In this document: piece after piece, positions 36,201 to 41,308 of the stretch
Numbering within the stretch: position 1 is the stretch's first letter
Layout of the letters: the number at the start of each line of letters is the position of its first letter
Assembly (NCBI GenBank): GCA_964036045.1
Contig: OZ038387.1
Span: 57,692,427 to 57,756,426, forward strand
Direction of reading: 5' to 3'
Source of the DNA: Eutreptiella sp. 'Long Island Sound 2002'
Taxonomy: Eukaryota; Euglenozoa; Euglenophyceae; Eutreptiales; Eutreptiaceae
Length of the DNA: 64,000 nt
Notes under the pieces: model-generated
What the model was told of the DNA's origin: nothing
Seen by the model: the letters and a program-made list of their open reading frames with translations, nothing else
Database searches by the model: none
Position numbers and translations under genes: made by a program

Positions 36201-39200
36201 CCTGGGCCAAAACGGAGTTCCGAGACTCCCAAGCCCACTTCCTACGGACGCACCAGGCGCTCCGGGGGGGGGGGGGTGCCCGGCGGTGCTTACCCCGGGG
36301 CAGTACACCCACCACCCGAGGTGTCCGCACCTCATCGCCACGCTGCAAAAAGTCGTGGATGGGGTGGCTATGCCCATGTGGATGCCGGGCCCCTGCTCGG
36401 GGACCACCCCGATTTTGATACGAGGCCCCGGGGGACCCCGAACGGGGGCAGCGGCGGCCCCTGCCCCCCAAGTGGAGGTGTACCCGACCCCGTATGGCGA
36501 CGTCGTACAGGTGGTCGTCCCCCCCGTCCTCTACGAGACCGTACATGCCCTCGGCTACCACCACCTGGGCGACCTCTACACGGCGGACCACCGCGTGCAG
36601 CAGGAACGCACCCTGAAGGAGCGGGCGCTGGCCCGCAAGGGAATTCCAGGACTGCGGGCGTGGCTGGCCCGCCATGCGGCCGTCCTGGTCCCCCTTCTGC
36701 AGGGGCCCCCGCCGCGGTGGCAAGCGGCGCCCAAGGACTGGGTCCCGGCCGCCGTGCCCGCCTACCAGGCGGACGTGGTCGTAGGTGGCCGGGCGTCCAA
36801 AACTACCCGCCAGACGACCGTGTACCACAGGGGAGAACCCCTCCGGGTTACCGCGGCCATGCAGGATACCATGGAGGAGGAGCAGTGGATCCCGGAGCTC
36901 AGGGTATGCCGCCAGCCCCATGACGCGCTGCCCAGCGATACACGGCTTCACCGCCTCTTAGTGGCACTCCGGGGAATCTAGGTGCAGGTAGGCGCGCCCC
37001 TGCATGCTCGGCTGTGGAGCGACCACCACCACCAGTCCTTGGCCCAGCTGCAGCTCACCGGGGTCAGGGCACCCACCATCGTGTGGCTGGCTGCCCCCCC
37101 GACGGACGCCTACTGGCAATGGGCCAGGGCGTCGCGAGCCCCTCTCGTGACAGTCACTACGGCGTTGCCGCCTGTCCCCTGGATAGCCATCGCCCCGGCG
37201 GCAGTGGCTGTATTCAAATACCCGGTGGAGTGTATAGCGCACAAGTGCCAGGGGCACCCGAACAAGGGGCCCCTCTACTACTCCATCGACACCGTGGGCA
37301 CGGTGCCAGCAGAGCTCCACCACGCCCTGCAAACCCACCTCAGGGAACACCACGGGGACCTGGCCCTCCAGGCGCCACATGGCCGGGCTGCCGACCCCCC
37401 CAATGTGCTGGTCCCCAGGGCCCAGCCGGGAATCTGGTTCCATGACCTACCGGCATTGGCTACCCTCCGCGGCACTGTCGTGGCGGTGGACGCGGGGACA
37501 ACGCGCGGGGGTATGGCGATGGCAGGAGTGGCCCAGATCGGGCCCACGAACTACCAGGCCCAGGTGGCCTCGGCAGTGGGCACCTCCCAGGAAGGAGAGG
37601 CAATGGTCCTCCTCTCCTATGACCGCAGGCTAGCGCGACGGCCGGGGGTCTACTGGCTAGTACCGGACTCGGAAGCGGCGGTGGGGGCCCTCCGCACATA
37701 CTATGAGGGGGGCCACTGCGGAGATGGAATACACCACCTCTACGCGACTGTCCTGCGGAGGCAGCGCCTCTCCCCCGAGTCCGCCATCAATGTCCTGACC
37801 ACGCCATCACATTGGATCACGGACCTCAACGTCCGTGTGGACGCGGCGACGCAGGAGCTGGCGGAGGTGGATCTGACGTGGCTCCTCAGGCGCCCGTACT
37901 CTTTCCTCCCCCCGGTACCCTACCGTGACCAGTGTCAGCTCTCCCCGTCGGCGCTGAGCGACTGGTTGCAGGCTCGGGCCGCGATCCCGGCACAGGCCGG
38001 CTATGAGGCCCGATGGGGGGTGAACTATATGCCGGGCGGGGGGCTCCCCCTGGACTGGTTCGACAAGGACCAGCAGCGCCACATCACGGCGCACCGCATG
38101 GACAACATCCCTACGATGACTGTCCTGGCCCACCGGTCCTCCCACCGCAACACGGTGCTGGACACGACCTGCCTCCTCTGTGGGGCACAGCCGGAAACGG
38201 CGCCTCACCTGTGGGCCTGCTCGGCCCAGGCCCATGTATGGGGGCCTGCCCGCCAAAGGCTCGCGGAGTGGCTGGACCGGAGGCTGGGCAGGCGGGCGGC
38301 CCCAGTGCGCCACCAGCTGTGGGAGCCGGCGGCCCTAGAGCAGTGGTCGGCGGCCCTGCGGACCCCCTCCATGCAGCGGGCCCACCTGGAGTGCGCGGGG
38401 CCCAACGCGCTGGGCACTGAGTTTATCCGAAACGTGGTGGAGGAGTCCATCAGGGTCTGGTACGCTCACGCGAAGGCGCGCACCACACTGCTGAAGGCCC
38501 GCCTGGGCCGGGGCAGCACCATGGCGTGGGCGTTGCAGGAGCTGCGCCTGCACCAACAAGCGGAAAGAGAAGGGGTACAGCGGGAGCTCCTGGAATAACG
38601 ATGGCCGCCACGGCGGTGCCAGCCAGGTTTTTCCGGCCTCCCCCGATCTCCGCCCAAGAGCCACATACCTACACACAGCGCGCACACAACACACACAGCC
38701 CAGCCCGTTTACCTTTGCCCTTGGGTAGACATCCCGGCCTTTTGCCATTTGGTAATAGCGCCTTCGGCACACCACACCACATCACATCACCCCCCACTGC
38801 ACCGCACCACACCACACTACACCACAACACACTTGTCTACTGCGTCCACCACACGGGAATCGATGTTGGGATCCGTGAGCGTCTTTAAGTCTGGCCGCGT
38901 GTTTGCGGGCAGTGGCTCCCCCAAATCCTCCTCCTCTGGTTCCCACTCGTCTTGCGGTGGCTTCTGTGGCGGCTGCGGCGTCCTCCAATCTCCTTGAGGC
39001 GACTTGTAATCCACTTGTTGCCACCTGCTGCCCCCGTAGCTCCCACGATCATATCTGTTCCACGAAATGATGGGGCATTTCACGTCAGGCCTGGCTCTAA
39101 GCCTACACATTCCTGTGTGCCTGTTTGCCTGACTCCCCCATGCTGTGACAGAACCTCCTGGCGGGGCCATGCTTTGCAGCCTCACCTCCTGTCCATCTGT

Positions 39201-40607
39201 GACCGTGGTATCTGGCTGCACAAAATGGGGGGCGGCACCCTTCCATCGCCATTGCAGTATTCAAGGCATGCAGTGGTCGCAGAAATTCCCGGGCGGGTGG
39301 GAAGGTGGGAGGGGGGGATCAGGAAAACACACTGGAAACCGAATAGCTGTGGATTACGCTCCACATTTGTCTGGGAACGGGGAGGGGGCGAGGAGCGCCA
39401 AAATCTGGGGGGCGTTATCGGTTACTATACATCTGCCATTCGTAGTTTCTGATACCCCATACAAGCAGTGCTCCCGGAAGCACGAAACCTTAAGCAACAG
39501 TGCTGTGGGGCAGAGCAAAAGCACAATTCCTTGGCGTGGCAGTGAGGCAGTGCATGATGACTATGCTGGATAGCCCTGCATCGCGGGCTGCAGTCCAACG
39601 CACCTCACCATTTCCGCGTTCAAGAAAGGCATACCCTGCAAGTGGACGCAAATGACCCACCGAAGCCATCGAAGCAGAAGATCCCAAACCCGGTGCGCTG
39701 TACGTTGATGCAGCGTACGCCTTGACGGTTGGATCGTAAACACTGTTAAAGGGCAAACGAGTCAGGTTGGGATGTGCTGTCATAAACGCTGGGCTGAGGA
39801 TGCCATATGCGTAGCAATAATGACATTGATCCGAGCAGATTGCCCCACGCTGCGTCCCATCGGTTCTGGTGAATTTTCCACACACTGATGCCCAATGTCG
39901 GAAATTCTTCACGCCCCATAGCTGATGCCTGCTATCTATCTGCTGACCCCTGTACTGGAGTGCTGCAAAAGTGCGCTCCCTCAGGCTTGGCTATCAGGCA
40001 TTGTTGGAGAGATTTTTGTTTGGGGGCGGGGGCGACCAACACCGATCGCAAAGTGAGGCCACTTCGGGAGGGGTCATGGTACATCCGCGGGGCGGGAAAA
40101 GTCTGCTGGGCGCTGGTGCAGTGGATGGACACTGAGCAACTGAGAAACACATTCAAGCTTCGATGGATGAAAAGAGGCTCTCAAGCGGTAGAAACATTGG
40201 GCGCACACGGGGAGAAGCACAGTGGTATGGGGAATGGATATGGGAGAAGTTGTGAGACCGTGCCGCTCGGTTGAGCCCAGGGCTCCGTTGATTTGGATAC
40301 AAAACAAAATGAGGGCAGAGAAGAGGGGTTCTGGTGGAGGCGCTCCCCCCAGCCGCTCAATCCCCTCCAGCTTTCGCAACACGCACATGCAGACACCTCC
40401 GGTCTTCCAAAGGAGTCAGATCCAAAAGCCCACACAGGGGCAGGACGGTGGCGCAGATGGCCAACAGAAACAATGGGGCCACAAAGAGCCATTGCAAAGC
40501 TTTGGAACGGTTGCCAGGGACGGCCTCCTCCTCCAAGATCTCCACCTGAAGGGCGTCGGTCTCCTGCCGCATCCTTGCCATGTCCGTTGCCATGTAATCA
40601 ACTGCAA
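5713..40607 (-). CDS. Chloroplast/cyanobacterial-type membrane protein, 15 exons visible
   Basis: I assembled this gene by hand from minus-strand exons; its span is given here and each exon has its own entry. Introns begin GT and end AG, and phases match at every junction, giving 657 codons to a TGA. The N-terminal half has a winged-helix-like segment (GGKVTTADVAAAAG) and a membrane stretch (GVSLFASLAILFTSISVLQ). The C-terminal half has FGDGDPNYNLEERR, AVVAEQLAPYLD, TPEGNIVYVF and two more hydrophobic segments, ending FDRRLGGEK. From memory these motifs occur in a cyanobacterial family with chloroplast members such as Arabidopsis VIR3; I do not know its reaction. A plastid envelope or thylakoid location is inferred. 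The start codon and any transit peptide were not found and probably lie right of 40,607. Introns 3, 6 and 7 carry transposons. Exon 1 is the least certain assignment. Confidence 0.85.
5895..5992 (-). CDS. Exon 14: charged C-terminal helix
   Basis: Acceptor actgctcag, donor ATCAG|gttccc. It encodes ARAQAVQELTTDRQVVQKIR and STKPYQKKEQKI. It continues the charged helix begun in exon 13 (RNE-ARAQ). Confidence 0.88.
5993..7963 (-). other. Intron 13
   Basis: This 2.0-kb intron holds a 40-bp tandem duplication (7,246-7,325), one ggcacc-aaa-ggcgcc hairpin (6,993-7,007) and otherwise no recognised element. An exon-like stretch near 7,540-7,660 was rejected because exons 13 and 14 already join in frame. 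Confidence 0.7.
7246..7325. repeat. 40-bp tandem duplication
   Basis: A unit beginning cgacgagggtatcatttaga is present twice in a row, identical as far as I can read. Confidence 0.9.
7964..8066 (-). CDS. Exon 13: last membrane helix and RNAEIESRNE
   Basis: Acceptor catgtgcag, donor AACGAG|gtgtgg. It encodes YPLLLLYALVYLSVPIWRWF and RLQTRNAEIESRNE. A hydrophobic helix followed by a basic, RN-rich helix is typical of the family C-terminal part. Confidence 0.9.
8277..8452 (-). CDS. Exon 12: soluble segment between membrane helices
   Basis: Acceptor cctccccag, donor GCATG|gtactc. It encodes HKVGFPRPLIIVKPSVYNGR and GAWLKGDVDRQPRLFPFM. The split tryptophan codon joins exactly to exon 13. I recall no counterpart in this position of the family, so it may be lineage-specific. 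Confidence 0.75.
8453..9436 (-). other. Intron 11
   Basis: About 1 kb with no recognised element or exon. Confidence 0.6.
9437..9586 (-). CDS. Exon 11: membrane segment FSRATGTKLFFAGLLGVVNL
   Basis: Acceptor tctgggcag. The donor is either GCC|gtgagg, used here, or nine bases later. It encodes ENKFSRATGTKLFFAGLLGV and a continuing hydrophobic/glycine-rich stretch (GALKLGTLFGSY). Exactly 50 codons, phase 0. Confidence 0.9.
9587..10567 (-). other. Intron 10 with a hairpin-containing C/G-rich repeat
   Basis: The segment 10,063-10,258 begins and ends with the same phrase (cccccagtggtgctga). In between are ggcgccaaaggcgc (10,148-10,161) and A/T-rich text that is closely repeated at 11,046-11,115 in intron 9. 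Confidence 0.6.
10568..10657 (-). CDS. Exon 10: TPEGNIVYVF strand
   Basis: Acceptor tatctgcag, donor TTGGAG|gtgtgc. It encodes VTPEGNIVYVFDELRPTGTR and QEVAVAPVLE. The spliced join RFNGRAE-VTPEGNIVYVF is what the family predicts. The exon is exactly 30 codons in phase 0. Confidence 0.93.
10658..13018 (-). other. Intron 9 with hairpin repeat and a 152-bp tandem array
   Basis: It holds a second copy of the hairpin-containing repeat (10,920-11,175, with hairpins at 10,993 and 11,046) and the tandem array at 11,285-12,015. The rest, 12,016-13,018, has open frames on the minus strand but no exon that fits the gene. Confidence 0.6.
11285..12015. repeat. Tandem array, period 152 bp, about five units
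   Basis: The phrase gtgcctaaacaagtgaaatg occurs at 11,346, 11,498 and 11,650, exactly 152 bases apart. More divergent units follow near 11,813 and 11,970. The central units are nearly identical and the edge units decayed, typical of a satellite renewed from its centre. The repeated minus-strand peptides are a by-product. Confidence 0.88.
13019..13083 (-). CDS. Exon 9: DEAFVAPVLTRFNGRAE
   Basis: Acceptor gtcctcacag, donor GCTGAG|gtattg. This 65-bp exon encodes ELPTVDEAFVAPVLTRFNG and RAE. It corresponds to the segment that precedes the GNIVYVF strand in the family. Confidence 0.92.
13320..13413 (-). CDS. Exon 8: AVVAEQLAPYLD motif
   Basis: Acceptor gtcctgcag, donor AAGG|gtgcgt. It encodes IAQVIRNNKGAVVAEQLAPY and LDLPDSWFDRK. 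It continues directly from LEERRYRQ, as in the relatives I recall. Phase 0 start and phase 1 end are consistent with its neighbours. Confidence 0.95.
13745..14268. mobile_element. hAT-like nonautonomous element, TIR CAGGGATGTATT
   Basis: It starts cagggatgtattcgaa and ends ttctaatacatccctg, so the terminal repeats match over about 15 bases with one mismatch. The same termini occur at 45,722-45,909. The inside is G/C-rich with hairpins at 13,862-13,876 and 14,141-14,155, about 115 bp from each end. There is no open gene. No 8-bp target duplication is evident here. Confidence 0.65.
14500..14860. repeat. Degenerate minisatellite, period about 60 bp
   Basis: Variants of ccactgcccactgccccttg followed by cagtgtggcagtg recur about six times with indels. 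Confidence 0.65.
14965..15011. repeat. (CA)n microsatellite
   Basis: About 23 CA units directly left of the first copy of the local duplication. Confidence 0.95.
15012..15386. repeat. Local duplication, copy 1 (empty site)
   Basis: It begins cgttggagaaccacgaaaca and runs to gcgccgaaaca. Copy 2 (15,917-16,880) matches with few differences. This copy reads catgtgTAagccatg across 15,066-15,067, where copy 2 has the MITE. Confidence 0.92.
15917..16880. repeat. Local duplication, copy 2, interrupted by a MITE
   Basis: The left part is 15,917-15,973 and the right part 16,562-16,880. The split is exactly at a TA dinucleotide. Copy 2 is followed by a (CA)n tract, as copy 1 is preceded by one. Confidence 0.92.
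15974..16561. mobile_element. 588-bp TA-inserting MITE with C-run/CTTGCGCAAG ends
   Basis: The left end reads ccccgtccccccc then cttgcgcaagcac. The right end is gtgcttgcgcaag followed by G15. TA flanks both sides (15,972-15,973 and 16,562-16,563), and the paralogous empty site has a single TA. A subterminal direct repeat of about 60 bp (16,003-16,065 and 16,487-16,549, containing ggtaacacgggctc) lies inside. There is no coding capacity. The ends resemble those of the pogo-like element at 57,055-59,081, so mobilisation by a related transposase is inferred. Confidence 0.92.
16880..16931. repeat. (CA)n microsatellite
   Basis: About 25 CA units following copy 2, then a short CGCG-rich stretch. 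Confidence 0.95.
17689..17863 (-). CDS. Exon 7: FGDGDPNYNLEERR signature
   Basis: Acceptor ctacttgcag, donor CGCCAG|gtcatt. It encodes YFWGPSPFDWWY, then MSFIESVFSFVFGDGDPN and NLEERRYRQ. This is the most diagnostic family signature in the gene. The 5.1-kb intron before it contains both hAT-like elements. Confidence 0.95.
19333..19677 (-). CDS. Small CxC/HxH zinc-finger protein with Ser tract (element 1)
   Basis: A start at MQQPGKYRCGCG (ATG at 19,677) gives an N-terminal finger, C-x-C-x13-H-x5-H (RCGCGVLI to EREHFKSDRHQKW). A KTLSAFFVKEQ segment and a long Ser/Asn-rich tract written by CTG-type repeats follow. The open frame continues into terminal-repeat sequence to 19,177, so the natural end is unclear. 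The finger is reminiscent of BED-type DNA-binding domains but has C-x-C instead of C-x2-C. It could bind the element ends; that is inference. Confidence 0.55.
19818..19910 (-). ncRNA. tRNA-like Pol III unit (SINE-like) inside hAT element 1
   Basis: The minus strand has an A-box-like tagttgaacgg (19,897-19,907), a B-box-like ggctcaattccc (19,853-19,864) and then a T8 run at 19,818-19,825. Order and spacing fit a Pol III promoter with terminator. No acceptor stem can be formed, so it is not a functional tRNA. Confidence 0.4.
20780..21630. mobile_element. hAT-like element 2 with perfect 8-bp target duplication
   Basis: The termini are caggcctcatttataag and, inverted, cttataaacgaggcctg. The flanks are AACAGGGG at 20,772-20,779 and 21,631-21,638. 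The TIR core (TTTATAAG) and gene content match element 1, so both belong to one family. Length 851 bp. Confidence 0.93.
21191..21457 (-). CDS. Small CxC/HxH zinc-finger protein (element 2)
   Basis: The finger LCGCGAFAGSSDGAKREHLK with SEKHKQW keeps the C-x-C-x13-H-x5-H spacing of the element 1 protein. It is followed by a (CTG)n-type tract at 21,208-21,262, read as Ala, Gln or Ser depending on frame. The start is uncertain. Sharing of finger plus trinucleotide tract argues that the protein belongs to the element. Confidence 0.5.
22010..22210. repeat. Dispersed repeat, copy A
   Basis: Related to 24,018-24,220 over about 180 bases, sharing cggactcgatgg, gagacgtagcga and ggggctagggcaccacca-like phrases. 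The reverse strand has a weak B-box-like string (catcgagtcc), so a SINE is possible. Confidence 0.7.
22965..23044 (-). CDS. Exon 6: Ser/Asp/Gly-rich linker
   Basis: Acceptor tttccacag, donor CAG|gtgttt. It encodes ASSSQSDREDREDRGYGG followed by FFFAP, a flexible charged linker after the membrane segment. Phase 0 start and phase 2 end fit both neighbours. Confidence 0.8.
23331..23494 (-). CDS. Exon 5: first conserved membrane segment
   Basis: Acceptor tgtgctcag, donor CTGCAG|gtgcat. The exon starts GPGAKSKLAGSSL and ends with a hydrophobic helix (GVSLFASLAILFTSISVLQ). It ends in phase 0, as the next exon requires. Confidence 0.9.
23495..25199 (-). other. Intron 4
   Basis: 1.7 kb. It holds repeat copy B, several G or C runs, and a ggtgt-type imperfect microsatellite at about 24,928-24,975. 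Confidence 0.7.
24018..24220. repeat. Dispersed repeat, copy B
   Basis: Diverged counterpart of 22,010-22,210 in the same orientation, about 2 kb away in intron 4. Both copies contain the cggactcgatgg core. Confidence 0.7.
25200..25345 (-). CDS. Exon 4: GGKVTTADVAAAAG winged-helix-like segment
   Basis: Acceptor gctttcag, donor TTCG|gtatgc. It encodes LGGKVTTADVAAAAGVDLQT and then a beta-hairpin-like VVSPNGELLYDF. Both resemble the N-terminal domain I recall from cyanobacterial and plastid relatives. The split glycine codon joins exactly to exon 5. Confidence 0.9.
25564..25640. repeat. (GTGCA)n pentanucleotide microsatellite
   Basis: About 15 perfect units of GTGCA. Confidence 0.95.
26137..27495 (+). 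other. GC-rich 5' leader of the LINE
   Basis: 1.36 kb with no open frame that I can defend on the plus strand. It may hold the promoter; no motif was recognised. Confidence 0.4.
27496..27705 (+). ncRNA. Cluster of perfect stem-loops in the LINE leader
   Basis: Successive perfect stems are: GTACTGAGGCG (27,496-27,506) with CGCCTCAGTAC (27,554-27,564); CCGTGGGC (27,568-27,575) with GCCCACGG (27,583-27,590); CCCCAAACACCG (27,594-27,605) with CGGTGTTTGGGG (27,630-27,641); GGACTCA (27,658-27,664) with TGAGTCC (27,668-27,674); and a CCGGGG/CCCCGG stem at about 27,689-27,707. Five stems packed end to end suggest a selected RNA fold. Confidence 0.7.
27771..29460 (+). repeat. 94-bp minisatellite, about 18 units, in the LINE leader
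   Basis: Units beginning ggctccgaac occur at 27,773, 27,867, 27,961, 28,149, 28,243, 28,337 and 28,431, all multiples of 94 apart. Decayed units continue to about 29,700. Identity is highest on the left and falls toward ORF1. The unit has no stop codon in any minus-strand frame, which creates a 771-codon antisense open frame. Tandem monomers upstream of LINE ORF1 recall promoter monomers of some mammalian L1 families. Confidence 0.93.
29989..31569 (+). CDS. LINE ORF1: Pro-rich, RS-rich, RRM-like protein
   Basis: The start is taken at MFPSMPATPYM, the first ATG after the minisatellite with plausible coding. The first 130 residues are Pro-rich. A long Arg/Ser-rich region with RRSRSPRRD, PYRSPERYYQRR and PPRKRQRN follows. 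Near residues 405-470 is an RRM-like fold with RNP2-like VLHIRRLP and RNP1-like NHGYLTF. RRM domains are known in ORF1 proteins of several LINE clades, where they bind the element RNA. The frame is lost at a C8 run (31,529-31,536) and continues one frame over. Confidence 0.75.
   Translation: MFPSMPATPYMQRPPIPGGPPEPHPAGSPALAAPPLPHYTHTPYTPHQPLMEVHSQPAYPAYYLREPRYGLPPPPTPPSPLPTVPPPDHRDLEVAYLRGHVAGLDRRTEGPTPPKETAQRAPPAPQGPAPNAVGEAAPALLLAPVRETVPRQDRRPPAPTEAPRRPQGATYRRSRSPRRDLRDDRRGHGRTSPGREGRTAKRRPYRSPERYYQRRSEERSSGHRAPAARGRDHTPDRRDGRSRRDPPGSAPGPGRERRGPDDRRRYRSPSPDTARRLRYDAPDMGRRPQWEPRTAPDAQPPHVPKDKPPRKRQRNNKESRQPAAQSPAGTPHRLPVHALAGTQTTPGLLAPRAQQARLPQDGVPRTPQRHRTGVTQTTPGLRGPGCAPPSGAMQAPQQPRAADPPTVLHIRRLPTGWSRRHLADRFMWLDGAEGVAEAFYGGENHGYLTFRAHTQALAACAVVNAALGKVAPPPGRLPAAVHCVNRSVVRDLTVYTQRDAQGEERHDTPSAGAAPPARGPPLPHGG
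31531..32754 (+). pseudogene. LINE ORF1 continuation: CxxC zinc-ribbon-like module
   Basis: After the C8 run the protein continues as RVDRPSLTEDDVRRLIANAV, then a Pro/Ala-rich linker and WCAVCRFWRPSPCGQC, a C-x2-C-x7-C-x2-C pattern that could bind zinc. A second shift at the C10 run (32,351-32,360) moves the frame to IDVDASQGTATQLAGLLDDE. It ends near LLAQYAKRTRD. I recognise no family for the acidic part. Confidence 0.6.
32737..33600 (+). CDS. LINE reading frame of unknown function (287 aa)
   Basis: Starts MPRGPAMLLQLVGF, overlapping the end of the previous frame, and stops at TGA 33,598-33,600. The protein looks folded: alternating hydrophobic strands such as LGITVYYVIEGRVQLRL and ALVLICQCPVHVP, then KGWSASWVSYARAL, with a polar tail. 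No domain is recognised. The endonuclease frame takes over right at its stop, so it may be the C-terminal part of ORF1 or a separate protein. Confidence 0.6.
   Translation: MPRGPAMLLQLVGFTLGVPSFSLSSWEGDAIPAPHPPGLGITVYYVIEGRVQLRLPTPEGGSRPGWWLQAMAYAYAWSAPPPPRAVPPDTRALVLICQCPVHVPRGAPATTPPPVQICVKRGDRYTPVDTASMDLGDHRATLAPPGGNPLAITTPMVARATYDKARGGLVVVPSDLGAQQLRDTDWKGWSASWVSYARALQPAKPVGFKVLGAQAPALRDWVLPRLTGERPAGTPSLTTVFGLIGRDLRQAQEAASGSARNADPPGGPTPSEPDLEPEHPGPSQSRN
33597..34283 (+). pseudogene. LINE APE-type endonuclease domain
   Basis: Motifs in order: YLWLNVRG (N-terminal strand), LILAEAQ (the metal-binding E strand), HHVLAAHAPQ, VLVVTDTNSA (D/N strand) and RSRIDRV. They match the apurinic-endonuclease fold that nicks target DNA in LINE insertion. 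The frame carries TAG at 34,191-34,193, between YSCF and GAARSRIDRV, and again at 34,284-34,286 where an SDH-type histidine motif is expected. Confidence 0.8.
34404..36270 (+). pseudogene. LINE reverse transcriptase domain
   Basis: The fingers read NLRGITISSHVSKLEPTAFY; motif A is VLITDLAKYFDVIAQD; motif B is LLGTPQGTIQG; motif C is GLMWVDDTVVIL, with a VDD catalytic pair in place of the common YADD. The frame shifts near two G6 runs (35,167-35,183) and meets TAG at 35,192-35,194 (SL-stop-EVV). A G13 run (36,264-36,276) shifts the frame again. The thumb contains KLPSKLLSLASVYRPTPRVH. Confidence 0.85.
36270..38598 (+). pseudogene. LINE C-terminal part: RNase H and CCHC zinc finger
   Basis: The frame runs from the G13 run to TAA 38,596-38,598 with one TAG (36,979-36,981). 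RNase H acidic residues are all present: VVAVDAGTTRGG, SQEGEAMVLL, YWLVPDSEAAV, and HWITDLNVRVDA. Near the end CLLCGAQPETAPHLWAC gives the C-x2-C-x8-H-x3-C finger found at the C-terminus of many LINE proteins. Having endonuclease, RT, RNase H and CCHC in this order is known for I- and related clades; clade assignment here would need phylogeny. Confidence 0.85.
38599..38767 (+). other. LINE 3' tail
   Basis: 169 bases between the TAA and the right duplication. It holds an acacacagcgcgcacacaac stretch but no poly(A) or simple tail at the end, unlike most LINEs. Confidence 0.5.
38833..39054 (-). CDS. Exon 3: acidic Pro-rich linker ending in VVDAVDK
   Basis: Acceptor tggaacag, donor AA|gtgtgt. 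It encodes a tryptophan- and proline-rich linker, then an acidic patch (DEWEPEEEDLGEPLP), and ends NIDSRVVDAVDK. Joined to exon 4 it reads DAVDK-LGGKVTT, the order expected for the family. The exon 4 partner lies 13.5 kb away, across the LINE. Confidence 0.75.
39055..39634 (-). other. Intron 2
   Basis: 580 bases. No element recognised. Confidence 0.5.
39635..39742 (-). CDS. Exon 2: low-complexity linker
   Basis: Acceptor ctttaacag, donor GG|gtatgc. It encodes a Ala/Ser/Gly-rich linker (VYDPTVKAYAAS and on to VGHLRPLAG). The phases at both ends agree with exons 1 and 3. An alternative donor (gtgggt) lies upstream but would break the frame into exon 3. Confidence 0.55.
39743..40396 (-). other. 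Intron 1
   Basis: 654 bases. No element recognised. Confidence 0.5.
40397..40607 (-). CDS. Exon 1 (first visible): helix plus membrane segment
   Basis: Acceptor ctctacag, donor AG|gtgtct. The peptide has a polar helix (MATDMARMRQETDALQVEIL) followed by a hydrophobic stretch (WLFVAPLFLLAICATVLPL). It begins with two bases of a split codon and ends with two, which fits exon 2. Membership of this gene rests on phase, strand and order only, since I recall no matching family motif here. A 669-bp inverted-repeat element ends 33 bases upstream of the acceptor. Confidence 0.55.
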
Positions 40608-40639
40608 CTGTAGAGAATGAGTGAATGGCCAGTGGCATA

Positions 40640-41308
40640 CAGGGGGGGGGGGGGATTCTGTACGGGGATTTTTCCGCAGGGGAAAATTCCGCATGGGGAA
40701 AATTCCGCACCTGTCCCAAAAAATCAAGGGGAAAATTCCGCACCTCCCAAATCTTCAGTGCATTGGAAGCAAAAGGGATCCTGGGATTGCGATCCCCAAA
40801 AGACACACACTACAACAAAGCAACCATCAATGATTCTGCAGATGTCTGAATTGTCAAAGAGTTGAACTCCACCAAAGGCATTTGCTTGGTGAGGCACTCA
40901 AGTATATTTAATCGTGGGCCTTCTCAATGGGTCGCATGTGCTTAACGCAAGTGACCAATTTTGATTGTCTAAATGAATCACAGATCACAGATCCTGGGAG
41001 AAGGCAACGACCATTGTGCCTGAGATCACCTCTGTAGATGGCGTGGCCCGCCATTCACAAATTATTCGAGTTCCTGCCCCCCCTTCCCTGTTGGTTGACA
41101 ACACCTGCAGAAGAGCGGGAACAAAACAAATGGGAGCGCGCGGCGAAGCACAAGGCATACGGTGGTACGGTGGCTTACATGGACAAATTTCCGCACGGAG
41201 AAAATTCCGCACCTCCCCTCGAAAAATGAGGGGAAAATTCCGCACCAAGTTGAAATACGGAATTTTCCCCGCGGAAAAATCCCCCAGCGGAATTCCCCCC
41301 CCCCCCTG
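40640..41308. mobile_element. 669-bp TA-flanked inverted-repeat element, CAGGGGG ends
   Basis: It begins caggggggggggggg then attctg, and ends cggaattcccc then a C-run and ctg. TA flanks both sides (40,638-40,639 and 41,309-41,310). The arms match for about 60 bases through ggggatttttccgc and ggggaaaattccg. The word ggggaaaattccgcac is repeated several times near each end and could serve as transposase-binding sites. There is no coding capacity. Confidence 0.85.

Larger units (their letters stand above)
26137..38767 (+). mobile_element. Non-LTR retrotransposon (LINE), about 12.6 kb, antisense in intron 3
   Basis: The body is much more GC-rich than its flanks. The same 16-mer, cacaccacaccacatc, stands at 26,121-26,136 and 38,768-38,783, and the surrounding low-complexity CA-rich text continues on both sides, as expected if the element split one tract. 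Order: GC-rich 5' leader, stem-loop cluster, 94-bp minisatellite, ORF1 with RRM-like domain, a further reading frame, endonuclease, reverse transcriptase, RNase H, zinc finger, short 3' tail without poly(A). Frameshifts and TAG stops show this copy is inactive as read. The boundary call is weakened by the simple-sequence nature of the duplication. Confidence 0.75.
25346..38832 (-). other. Intron 3, expanded by the LINE
   Basis: 13.5 kb, almost all of it the retrotransposon at 26,137-38,767. What remains is about 860 bp, rich in short CA/GTGCA repeats (for example 25,564-25,640). Confidence 0.75.
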
